A stretch of 64,000 nucleotides of DNA, taken from Cymbidium sinense (taxonomy: Eukaryota > Streptophyta > Magnoliopsida > Asparagales > Orchidaceae). The position numbers and the translations under genes were made by a program. The stretch lies in the NCBI GenBank assembly GCA_021442155.1, contig CM038214.1, positions 314,495,001 through 314,559,000 of the forward strand, given 5' to 3'. The notes under the pieces were generated by a model that did no database searches, was not told the DNA's origin, and was given only the letters and a program-made list of their open reading frames with translations. Below are positions 47,191-57,855 of this stretch, one piece after another; within the stretch, counting starts at the first letter, position 1; every line of letters starts with the position of its first letter.

Positions 47191-48049
47191 AGAAATAAAG
47201 GCTTAAAATAAAATAAAGGAAAGCCTAAAATAAGATAATAAAGATAAGACAAGATAAAAAACCAAAAAAGACTAGGCCTTATCTTAAAAATAAGATAAAA
47301 ATAAAAAATAACTAGATAAAAAGATAAATATATAAAGATAAAATAAACTTAATAATATCTAGTAAATGGAACTAAATGTGATCAAGATAAAATAAACTTA
47401 AAATAAAATAAAATAAAACCTAAAGACCAATATAAATAAAAATAAAAAACCTAAACTAAAAAACCTAAATAAAATAAAATAAATAAAATAAATAATATAA
47501 ATTTAAACCTAAACTAAAACTAAATACCTAAACCTAAACCTAAATAAATAAATAAAGAATAATAAACTAAAAAAATAAATCTAAAATAAAATCAAAATAA
47601 AAAAAAAAAATAAAATGTAAACTTAAAACATAAAATAAAAATAAAACTTGAACCTAAAATAAAATAAAATAAAACTCAACTAAAAAAATAAACCTAAACC
47701 TAACATAAAATAAACTAAAATAAAATAAAACTAAAATAAATAAACCTAAAATAAATAAATTAAACTAAAAAAAATAAAAATAAACCTAAATAAAAAATAA
47801 AAGAAACTAAAATAAATTAAAATAAACTAAATAAACTAATTAAACTAAACTCTGGGTTTACTTAATTTTTTTTTAAAATCATAAACCTTAAAAAACCTTA
47901 AAACCAAACCACAAACCCTAAATCCTAAAATCTAAAGTAAAAAACCCTAAACCCCAAACCCTAAACCTAAACTTAAATTTATTAAATAAATTAAAAAACA
48001 AACCTAAACCCTAAAACCTAATAAACCTAAACCTAAACCTAAACCCTAA
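47191..48049 (+). repeat. Satellite unit before GRP copy 15
   Basis: AAGATAA-rich transition, AT-rich body, box GGGTTTACTTAATTTTTTTT at 47854, short CCCTAAA block and GRP leader. No gene. Confidence 0.8.
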
Positions 48050-48520
48050 GAATAGGCAGAACCATGACGGTAAGAACGTCACCATCAAACAGGCTTAGTT
48101 TAGATTTGGTAGGGAAGGTGGAGTTGGTGGTTATCATAGTGGTGCTGGGGGATCTGTAGTGCTGGTGGATATGGATATGGAGGTGATAATGGTGGTTATG
48201 GAAGCGGGAGGAGCGACGGAGGTTACAGTCGTGGTGGTGGCAGAGGGAGAGATCGGGGATATGATGGTGGATCCCACTACTCGAGAGGTCAGGGTGGTTC
48301 TGATGGGAACTGGAGAAACTAATGAATAACTGATCTGATCTGCTGCTTATGGAACTATCTCTTTACAGTAATGTCATTTGCAGTTATCTAGCATTTTTGA
48401 CTTGCTCTATGCTTGCTCATTTCTATGTTGTAGCTTGTGTTTTAGAAAACTTGGTGCGTTAATTGGTTGATGAAATCGAAAAGATGAAATGTTGAATATG
48501 AATTTTTCTCTATTTAAAAA
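48050..48520 (+). pseudogene. GRP: GRP retrocopy 15
   Basis: Reads NRQNHDGKNVTIKQA, stop, FRFGREGGVGGYHSGAGGSV. One base is lost near 48156, with a GATATGGATATGGAGG duplication, then NGGYGSGRSDGGYSRGGGRG, RDRGYDGGSHYSRGQGGSDG and NWRN with stop TAA. The late tail is the best preserved of all copies. UTR complete, ending TATTTAAAAA. Confidence 0.86.
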
Positions 48521-48690
48521 GCCAAAAACCAAAAACCCAAAACTAAAGCCTGAACCCTAAACCTAAACCCTAAACCCTAAACCCTAAACCATAAACCCTA
48601 AAACCTAAACCCTAAACCCTAAATCTTAAACACTAAACCCTAAATTAAACTATAAAACTAACCCTAAACCTACAACACTAAACCTAAAAT
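48521..48690 (+). repeat. CCCTAAA block before LINE copy A
   Basis: Telomeric repeats ending in AACTAACCCTAAACCTAC and AACACTAAACC. The same left flank precedes LINE copy B at 57820-57855, so LINE and flank were duplicated together. Confidence 0.85.
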
Positions 48691-51600
48691 CGAGCCTAAA
48701 AATAATTGGAATGAAAAAAAACTTGAGAACTACATTCTTATTTCTATTTTTGATAAGTTTTGCAACATCGCTATCTTTTTTAATAAAATGGATCGAACAC
48801 TTTTCAAGCTATCTTACAATGGTGATTTTGTTCTTAAAGAGGTTTGTAATTATATTAGAAATAAATAAAACACCTCTAATGTTTTCATTAAACTTTGGAA
48901 CAATGTCATTCCTATTTATTATTTAGTTTTAAGTTGGAGGACTTTGAATAACTTCATCTGGGTTGATTCCTTGCTCTGGTTTAAAGGGTTTTAGTTACTT
49001 TCTAGGTGCTATTGTTGCTTTCATATTGAAAATGTTAATCATGTTTTTGTCAATGGTGCTATTGCTTCCAAACTTTTGATATGGTATGATGATTTATTTA
49101 ACACTAACTATTTTCATGGATCTCTTTCATTATATCAACTTCTTGAAGTTTATTTCTATAAAATTATGAAAGGTCATATCAAAGTTTTAATTGTTATTAC
49201 CCTTATTTGGTTCATTTGGATGGATAAAAATGATTCTACATATTGTGGGATCCCTATGAACCATAAATGGATCCTTGCTAGAACTTAAGAAAAAATTCAT
49301 GCTTTGTTTCATGCAAATTTAATTAACAATTTTTTATTTTAGAGCTTACAAATTTGTGGATACAAAATTGGGTATCACTTTGCATGATGATCCTTCCTAT
49401 AAGAGTATTAGGATTATACATTGGATTAAGCCTAAACAAAATTCTATTAATATCGATACTGATGGTTATGTTTCCCCAAACAAATATGGCTGTGGTGGAA
49501 TTCTTAGGGAATCTAAAGGCATTGTCATTTGTGCTTTTACCTACCCCGTCAAAGCTTGCTTCATTATTTATGCTGAACTCATGGCTGTTAACAAATCTAT
49601 TGATATTTGTTTAAGCAAAGGCCTCCTTAATATTTGGAATGAATTTGATGCTCTTCTTTTATTTGATATGCTCAACAATAATAAAATGGAAAAATTGACT
49701 TACTTTATTTTCTTAATCACACTAAAAAGTTTCTTTCTCAAGTTTGCTATAAAACTTCTCACATTCTTCATGAAGGTAATGCTTGTGTTGATTTCCTGGC
49801 TAATTTGGGAGGGGAATTAAATGAGCTCACATTATTTGATAACCATAGCTTACCAAAGCATCTGCATGGTCTGGTCAATTTGGATAACACTAGACTACCT
49901 TACCTCAGATTTTAACCTTCAGCGCTTTTGTTGATCTTCTGCTATGGTGGTTTTATTCAGTCTATTTTTTGTTGTTTTTTGGTGCTCCCCTCACTAGGAA
50001 GTGGTTTTTGTTGAGTTTATTTATATACTTAAACCCCCTTCCTCTTTACCCCATACTATACTTGCCTGACCCTTTTTTGGGTCATAATGGTGATGTTTTT
50101 AATTGGTTTCCCTATCCTTTGAGACTGGTGATTTTCTTTCTATGGATCAAGCTTTGTGTCACATGTTGGGTTGTCGCTGTACCAGATTTAGGCCTACCCC
50201 TTTTACCAATGAATGTTGGGCTTGCCTCTCATTTTGGCTGGCTGTGGCCTTTTGCGAATTTGATTTGCGGATGCTATGGTGGGTTTTGTTAGTTGCTGCT
50301 ATTTGTTTTTTTCATCTGCCTAGTTATTTTGGGTGGTTATTTTTTCATGGTTCCTATTGGACTCTTCTCACTTGGCTATGTTTTGGATTTTTTGGTGGTT
50401 TCTATTCTCTTTTTCTGGTTTGACTTGAAGGTTTCTGCTAGTTGGTTCCATCTACCTTGTGAATTAGAGTTAGTTGTTCTGTGGTTGTTATCTCCCTATT
50501 TTCTCCTTCGTATTGATTGTCTCCTCTCTGGGATTTGGAAGGGGTTTTATGTGCCTCTAGCCATGTTCCTTTCCTTATAGTTTTGTTGGTTATGGTTGGG
50601 TGGTCCTCCTTGGCCTTTTCTAGTTTGGCTTGGTGACTACCATTTTTATTTCTTGGTTATTTTGGAGATCTACAGGTGGGTTGTGGCTTTATCTATTGTT
50701 GTTCATTTCCCCATTTATGGGCTCTGTATTGGCGTTGTCTTCTAGTTGGCTTTGTTGGCTAATTTGGCTAGTTGGCTATTTTGGCTAGTTGGGTTGGCTG
50801 GCTGGGTAGATGTGTTGGTTGTGTTTGATGGTTGGTTTTGGTGCTTTTGGTTGGGTTTCTAGTCTACTCCTTGTTTAGTTATCCTCTCTTGGATGCAGCT
50901 ATTTTTCCTTTATTTTTACTTCTCAATTTGGGTGTCAGTTTCTCTATTGCTTTGACTTCTCCTGCTGCTCATCCTGTTGGTTGCTAGAATCGGTGGTTTT
51001 ATTAACTATTTTGTTGGTGGAGGATATGAGCTCTTGTTGTTTTTTTGGTCTTATTTGAGGACTTATTATTGGGGGTTGGCAGCTTGAGGGCTTTTTTGTG
51101 GATGTTGTCTTTCCTTGCATACTTGTGCTATGGCTTGGTGTTTTGGGATTTATGTTGGCTATTGGTATTGACTCTGTTTGATTCAGTTGACTCACCTTGT
51201 TTCTTGATATTTGCCTCTTGGTTGGTGATGGTGGATTTGCTTTCTTTTTGGCTGCCTTGGTGGTGGTTTTAATGGAAATTTCGGGATGCCCTAGTGTTCT
51301 CTCTATGTTATGGCTTTCCTCTCTCTCATGCTAGTTATCTTCTACTATTTTTCTATTTGGGTGGAGGTTTTGCCCTTGTATTTGGATTGCTAGTGCTCCG
51401 GAGATAGTTGTGGGTTATTCTCGGCCACTAACCCTGATGTAAATTCTAGATGTTGGCTTTAAGTGTTAAGTCTATTGTGGGTTTTGGTTGGTGGGTTGGC
51501 TGCTGGCTGGCTGCTAGCTGGCTATTTTTCTCTATTTTTTGGTGCAAGAACTGGATCACTATGGACTATCTTTCCTTGGTTGGTTAATTATATCAAGTAT

Positions 51601-52154
51601 GCTCACTATGATGGCCTTTATGTTTCCCCATATCTTTTCTCTAGTTGGTAGGATGCATATAATTGAAACCCTTCTCATGAAGTTCGGATGCTCATTTGTA
51701 TTGTTGCCCCTTGATATGATGTTAACTGAGCCTAAGCATTCTCTTTCTAAATTATTTACTTTATCATTTTCCCTTGAGCTATGGCCATTGCCTTTGTTGT
51801 GTTTTGTCGATTTCTTTTGTAGGTTGGAACCTCATAAATGGAATGATCTTTACTCAGCCAACTCAAGTACTATTGATGTGGATCTTACTTATCTTGCCTT
51901 CATAAAGGGATCAAGAGCTGCTGTTGACTAGTCCTTTTATTATTCTCTTAAGTTTTGTTAGTCCTATTTGTGTCTTTTATCATTTGCTTTTATGATGTTG
52001 GTTTTTCTCTTTTATTTTCTTTTTCCATTATACTTAGATGGGGGTTTAGTACTTTAGGTTTCTAGGTGCTCTGTGAGTAGTAGAAATTAGAGCTTTACTA
52101 ATTTAAGGACATTGTAAACTTTATTTTTATGGTAATAAAATTCTAATTTTCCCT
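48691..52154 (+). mobile_element. LINE copy A: 5'-truncated, ORF2 tail and 2.2-kb 3' UTR
   Basis: L1-type plant LINE fragment. The retained coding part is the ORF2 C-terminus (zinc-binding region and RNase H, stop at 49913-49915), followed by a long T/G-rich 3' UTR with TTGGCTAGTTGG-type words (50740-50820). The 3' end near 52030-52150 carries TTAGATGGGGG, GAGTAGTAG, AAGGACATTGTAA and GGTAATAAAA, matching the element at 1-1100. There is no A-run at the end; it runs from TTTTCCCTAAAC into telomeric repeats. Open frames in the UTR (49969-51931) are hydrophobic low-complexity readings of T/G-rich DNA. Confidence 0.82.
48700..49915 (+). pseudogene. LINE ORF2 C-terminus, copy A (zf-RVT and RNase H)
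   Basis: One frame covers most of it. FKLSYNGDFVLKEVCNYIRN, LWNNVIPIYYLVLSWRTLNN and VDSLLWFKGF match the zf-RVT domain. CYCCFHIENVNHVFVNGAI is the decayed Cys/His part. LIWFIWMDKND matches the linker. The RNase H (RVT_3) domain runs IDTDGYVSPNKYGCGGILRE, YAELMAVNKSIDICL, NEFDALLL. The catalytic Asp (TDG), Glu (AEL) and Asp (FDA) are visible; after a frame change NACVDFLANLGGELN supplies the last conserved Asp. It ends LPYLRF and stop. Stops at about 48863, 49006 and 49287 and two frameshifts mark it as dead. Confidence 0.82.
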
Positions 52155-52174
52155 AAACAAAACCTAAACCCTAA

Positions 52175-52601
52175 GAATGGGCAAAACCTTGATGGCAGGA
52201 ACATCACCGTCAACTAGGCTCAGTCTAGATCTGGTGATGGAGGCGAAGGCAGAGGCAGTGGTTATTGCAGTGGTGGTGGGGGATCTGGAGGTGTTGGTGG
52301 ATATGGAGGTGGTGGTCGGAGCAATGGTAGTTATGGAGGTGGGAAGAAGGATGGAGGTTACAACTGTGGTGGTGGAGAAGGGAGAGATCCAGGATATTAT
52401 GGTGGATCCCGCTACTCGATAGGTCAGGGTGGTTCTGATGTAAACTGGAGAAATTGAAGAATGATCGATCCGATCTATTACTTATGGAATTGTGCCGTCT
52501 TTGTAGAGATGGTTCTAGTTACCTAGGGTTTTTTATTTTTTTATGTGTGCTCATTGTTTATCTATTTTGTTGCTTGTGTCTTAGAAAACTTGGAGTGTTG
52601 A
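52175..52601 (+). pseudogene. GRP: GRP retrocopy 16, left part (split by 4.9-kb insertion)
   Basis: Nearly intact coding frame: NGQNLDGRNITVN, stop, AQSRSGDGGEGRGSGYCSGG, GGSGGVGGYGGGGRSNGSYG, GGKKDGGYNCGGGEGRDPGY, YGGSRYSIGQGGSDVNWRN, stop. Only one internal stop (CAG to TAG). The UTR is normal to ACTTGGAGTGTTGA (52601), where non-telomeric DNA begins. The missing tail is found at 57493-57533. Confidence 0.88.
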
Positions 52602-52874
52602 TTCAATCTTCCCATCTTACACTTAGGAGTGTTCTAGATACTAAGACTTCTCTAGTCATAAGACACTTCTAACAATTAGGTAAAACTTTAAAACTTAGAA
52701 TTAACCAGGATTAGGTTATGCCTTAGGGATTAAAACCTACCTACAACCCAAATCCAATCCATGTTCGCCTTCTCAAACAAAACCTCTAGTTCAATTCAAA
52801 CATCAAATTCAAATCCAAATCCAAACCCAAATGCCAAAACCAAATGATTGAAGCCCATGTTCAAATCCAAACTT

Positions 52875-53340
52875 GAAACCCTTCCTAAGCCATATGACCT
52901 ATCCCATGGACTTACCCAAATTTTAATCCAAATCAATCCAAAATCAATTGATTTTCACATAATCAATTTATATCTTCAATCATCTTTCTAAATATAAATC
53001 AAATCTATAATCAAATGATCAAAACTAAATCAAACTAAATCATATTAAATTGAAACCCTTCCTAAGCCATATGACCTATCCCATGGATTTAGCTAAATAT
53101 TAATCCAAATCAAGTCAAACTCAATTGAATTTCTCACAAATCAATCATATTGTCAATCATCTTCACAAATCTAAATGGAATATATGCTTAAATCATCAAA
53201 ACAAAATCAAACGAAATCAAAATCCAAACCTAAGCCACATGACCCAACTCCATAGACTTAGCCAAATTCCTTCATTCAAAAACCCAAATTCAATTGATTT
53301 TCTCATGAATCAATCATACCTTCAATAATAATCACAAGTG
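52875..53340 (+). repeat. Three diverged tandem copies, about 170-177 bp
   Basis: CCTAAGCCATATGACC recurs at 52884, 53061 and (as CCTAAGCCACATGACC) 53229, each followed by CCATGGA/CCATAGA, ACTTAGCC, and a TCAATTGATTTTC-like stretch. Periods are 177 and 168 bp. They lie in the left part of the 4.9-kb insertion. Confidence 0.85.
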
Positions 53341-54807
53341 AAACCTTACTTAACCCAAGTGAAACCCTACTTAACCCTTTTGACTTGAAATGTTCAAATG
53401 AACCAAAACCCATTTGAACCCAAGCAAATTGTAATTGAATTAATATATCAATCCCAAATCCATATATAAACTCAATTAAATCAAACTCAATCTAAAATCA
53501 AGCCAAATAAACACAATTGGTCCACTTGACCCAAAGTCGCCAATTTGACCTATTTGAGCCAAGTTCTAGTCCTAGCTAAATTGCATTGAACCAAGATAAT
53601 CAAAACCTCCCATCACGATTGTTGATCACCCTAGGTTGATCAATTGTCACAAATTGGGTCAAACCAAGTCAACTTAGTCATTTTATCAAGTCAACCCCTT
53701 AACCCATATGAACCCAAACTTGACAAATTGCAACCTAAGACAAATTCCTTGAAACTAATGATTCATACCAAATCAAAATCAATATTTGAATATCACTTGA
53801 CCTTCAATTGAGTCAAACCAAACCCAATTGGCCGTCTTGACCCAAGTTGACCCAGGTTGACCCAAATTGACGTAAAAGACTAAATTGTGTCAAATCACAA
53901 TATAAACCAAATTGATTACAACCAATGGCTCAAGTTCATTCCAAATTAATTATTGAACTTGACCAAAGCCATGATTAGACCCAATTGAACCCAATTGACG
54001 TACTTAGCCCAAATTGACCTAAAGGTTCTAGTTGGCCTAAATCAAAACCAAATCCAAATTAATTGAAACCAAAGCCTACAATCATCTTCAATTGGTCAAA
54101 TAAACCCAAACCAACACCCAACCTAAGCCAATTTGGCCAATTTGATCAAATTGGTCAACTTAACCCATTTGGCCCAAATGAATTAAAATGAGCCAAAATC
54201 AAATCTAAGCCAAACCAAACCAAACTAATTGAACCAAAACATCCCAAATGATCATATGAACTTGACCCAACCCTTGGTTTAACAAAATTTGACCAATTGG
54301 TCAACTTAATCCAACATAATCAAAATTGAACTAAATGAGTCAAATTAAGCCAAACCTATCCAAATCGACTCCAATTGACTTGATATTTGGGCTAAGCCAC
54401 TTTTGGCTTATTTCAAATCTGTCCAAATCAAATCTAATGCTAAATGATCATTCTACCCTTGGGTCAAAGGCAAATCACATGAGACAAATCACCCATAAAA
54501 GTGGTCATTTCCATTATTTTCCACTTTGCACTCTCTCAATAGTCCACCTAGGCACTTAGCACACTACCCAACCTGACCAAATGGGTGGTTGGGTCGGCCA
54601 TGACCCATAGGAGGTGAAATCACCTCACCCTCCCGATTTAAGCATTTGAAACCCATAGGACACCCATGATTTCTCCTTGGTAGCCAAATCCACACCTTCA
54701 ACCAACCAAGCTATTCCAAATCACCTCCTCCCTACCACCCATGACTCCCTGAGTTGGTCGGACAGCCACTAGAAGCCAAACCCAATCCCACCATTTGATC
54801 AAGATGA

Positions 54808-54827
54808 AGGGGGGTATACACCCCCCT
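54808..54827. other. GC hairpin, 8-bp arms
   Basis: A perfect inverted repeat, arms AGGGGGGT and ACCCCCCT around a 4-nt loop ATAC. It lies in the middle of the 4.9-kb insertion. Could form a small cruciform or RNA hairpin; function unknown. Confidence 0.8.
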
Positions 54828-57042
54828 CATTTTCACTCAAACACACAAAAAAATCATTCCTTAGAGCCATAGCTACCCAAGATGAGCTGCTAGAGCCATT
54901 CCCTAAGCTCCCAAGCTCATTCCTCGATCGAAAAATGCCATTCCCGTCTGTCCTGAAACATGACACTCCCATTTTTGACCAAACTTCTCCATTTCTCCAT
55001 CAAACTCAAATAAACTTTGCTTGCTTCTTCCCTAGGCCTCATCGAGCAAAAATAAATCATCTTCCCAAGCTTCCTGAGCATTGGAGGTGGGTCTTCGATC
55101 AAAGCAGAGCTCTAAATCATCAGTTCATGGCCTTCCGAGTGAATGATAAGGAATTGATCCAATTGCTACTCAATAGTGCTTCATCTCCACTAAATGAAGT
55201 TTCCTCGATCGTTCGAGCTGCCTGTCTTGGGTTCTGGTAAGGCATGCTTCCAAAATTGATCCTTAGGCAGTAATGGGTTGGAGCTTTTTGAAGAAAACTT
55301 GCATCTCATGTGATCTTGACCATTGGATCCCCTCCGATCGATGTCATGAAGTTGTGGGATCCTTTTGGAGTTGATCCAAGCTTGGGTAAGCTCGAATCAA
55401 GTGAACAATGGCAGATAAACTCCATTCTCCTTCACTCACATGACGTTAGATCACGCACCATCCTTTTCGCATGATCGGAATGGACGGTCATGATTAGATC
55501 TGCTAGATTGATCTGATTTAATCCTATTAAGCTATGGGATAATTATAGCTGTCTGATCTTAGATCAAACGGCAGACGAGAAAGTGCATCTACCGTCACCA
55601 CATAGGCACTAAGTTGGATAAGTTATAAGTATCCAATCCCGTGGTGCCATGTGGAAAGCATGCCGCATCAACGTGCCATGTGGCGCCAGCATGATTACGC
55701 TTTAATTAGGCTTAACTAATCATTTTTAATGGTTGAAACTACCAAAAATCATAAAAAGTCACAGAGAAATAAAAAAATGCAAAAAAAATCCTCATTTTAA
55801 AGGTATTTTAGAGTAGAATTAATTGAAAATGATATTAACTAATTTTAAATAGTAATTAAGGTTTAATTGCAACATTAATTTGCTTAATTACTCCTTAATT
55901 ATTTGAGCAATTAATCCCAAATTTTGTTGGTTAATTTAATGGGATGACCTCTGCCTCCCATGATTTTCTTGGGATTTATTGCTCACTTAATTAGGAAAAT
56001 TGACTAATTAAACCTTAACTACTCTTTTAAATTAATTAATGATTAATTAATCCCATGAATAGTAATAAATTGGTTAATTAGGTTGATTAATCATTGTTTA
56101 ACAGTAAGTGAGCTAAGGAATAGAGTTGGGACCCCTTTCCCTAAGTTCATTTCACCCTTTTTTAAAATGAAATTAATTAAGATTTAACTAATTAATTAAA
56201 TCAATTAATCAAATTGAAGTCATAATCACATGAGATCGTAATAAATTAAATCATGGGGTAGATATTTAGGTGTTTAATAACCTAAAAGAGTTTAATGAAA
56301 TTATGGTTAGTCCACATGTGTGGCAAACCCATAAGAGTAATTAATTAAACCACTTAATCTAATTAAATATTAATCATGAGCGAATTGCATTAGGCCCCTT
56401 TTATTTCTTAGGATCATTGCATGTTTATTTTCCATGCATATCATGTTGGCTTATAATTATTTAATTAATTACTTTAAGGTGACATAGGTAAGGTAATTAA
56501 TTCATCTAATTAAGGGTTCAACTTAGTTAACCAATAAAATCAACTTAATTTCATTTCTTTAAACTAAATCAAATCACTAATGTGGGAATGGATCTAAAAT
56601 AACAATTGATGATTTCTCTTCTCCGCTTTAAATCAATCAAATCTAGAACTTAATTAATAAAGAGGCTTTGGTTTTCTTTAAGTAATCTTAGTTGATTTGA
56701 TTGTCCTTAAGAACTAGTTTGGTTGAATGACTCACATGCTTATTTTTCCTCTTTCCAATCTTGTTAAATTTGGTATGTCATTTGAATTGATGCATCTATC
56801 CCTTCAAAATCAAGTAAAATAAAATTAATTTCCTTTATGTAAGCTTGCATGTGTTGATTTAATTTAATATATATCACTATTAAATCTAAATGTATTTTTC
56901 AAAAGTTTATAAATGAATAAAAATATGTGTTATGATGCTTGTTATAAATACATAAGAAATGCATGTGCTTATAGCTTAAGTGTATGTGTGTTGAGTTCTC
57001 TTTCCTATATTCATTGTTGATTTATATAAGATTGAATGGTAA

Positions 57043-57405
57043 TGGGTATATAATCTAAACATCCTGGGAACACGAGGCTTTAGCAAGCCCCATGGAGGTT
57101 ATTTAATTACCTCACTTCCTTGGTTTAACAATGGCACATACCCATTTGATTTCATTCTTATGTATTTCAACATTAGAATTTGGATAGAGCTTTAATTCAT
57201 ATATATAATTGATTCAATCAATATATATATATATATACAATCTTTGCATGGTTTTCTTTCCCTCATTTATGTATACATCCACGTGAGTCCAAGAAAAGGA
57301 AGTATATAGTCTAAACATCTCAGGAATATGAGGCTTTAGTTAGACCCAAAGAGGTCATTTGATTACCTCAGTTCCCTAGTTTAACAATGACACGTACTTG
57401 TCTAT
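57043..57405 (+). repeat. Two tandem copies, 256-bp period
   Basis: The block beginning CTAAACATCCTGGGAACACG (57055) recurs as CTAAACATCTCAGGAATATG at 57311. Both continue AGGCTTTAG, a GAGGT(T/C)AT step, ATTACCTCA and GTTTAACAATG. They lie at the right end of the 4.9-kb insertion. Confidence 0.85.
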
Positions 57406-57492
57406 ATCTTTGTTCATGTATATGAATATGTGATTAGTGAATGAAAATCCCATTTTACATTAAAATTACATGCATTCATAATTGACTAAGTG

Positions 57493-57533
57493 GTTGAATT
57501 CTAAATTTGTTCTCTATTAAAGAAAAAGCCAAA
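57493..57533 (+). pseudogene. GRP: GRP retrocopy 16, right part (UTR tail)
   Basis: GTTGAATTCTAAATTTGTTC through TCTATTAAAGAAAAAG is the last about 40 nt of the GRP UTR, followed by the usual CCAAAAAC and telomeric repeats. It completes the copy begun at 52175. About 30 nt between GTGTT and GTTGA are absent from both parts. Confidence 0.85.
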
Positions 57534-57855
57534 AACACTAAATGCTAAACTAAAACCTGAACCCTAAACCTAAAACCTAAACCCTAAAAATCTTAAACCC
57601 TAAACCTTAAACTCTAACCCTAAACCATAAGCCTTAAAACCTAAACTCTAAAACATAAACCCTAAACCCTAAAGCCTAAACCCTAAACCTTAAATAAATA
57701 AAAATAAACTAAATATACTAAATAAACCTAAACCTACCCATTTACTTAATTTTCTATTTAAAAAACAACCTTAAATCCTAAATCCTAAACCATAAACCCT
57801 AAATCCTAAATCCTAAACCCTAAAACTAACCCTAAACCTACAACACTAAACCTAC
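57534..57855 (+). repeat. CCCTAAA blocks and box before LINE copy B
   Basis: Telomeric block, a very short AT-rich body (about 57690-57730), box ACCCATTTACTTAATTTT at 57736, second CCCTAAA block ending in the same flank as LINE copy A. Confidence 0.85.

Larger units (their letters stand above)
52602..57492. mobile_element. 4.9-kb non-telomeric insertion, class uncertain
   Basis: Interrupts the UTR of GRP copy 16; GTTGA lies at both borders (52597-52601 and 57493-57497), compatible with a 5-bp target duplication. The left 2 kb (52700-54500) is CCAAAT/TTGACC-rich and poor in G. The middle (54550-55700) has normal composition. The right part (55700-57490) is TTAATTAA-rich. There are internal tandem repeats at both ends but no transposase, integrase or reverse transcriptase, and no second LTR. 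It could be a long solo LTR of a Ty3/gypsy element or ordinary DNA captured during repair; the ends are not TG...CA at the GTTGA borders, which weakens the LTR reading. The 61- to 101-codon frames near 54917-55240 resemble nothing I know. Confidence 0.5.

Noticed and set aside
49969..51931. Series of overlapping hydrophobic ORFs (also 11817-12193 and 59095-59408), which look like membrane proteins
   Set aside because: They are readings of T/G-rich LINE 3' UTR (Phe/Leu/Trp codons from TTT, TTG, TGG). They occur in several frames at once, and their positions follow the UTR.
54917..55240. Opposed ORFs of 61 and 101 codons in the 4.9-kb insertion
   Set aside because: No recognisable domain, both strands open by chance in a region of ordinary composition, and no supporting signals.
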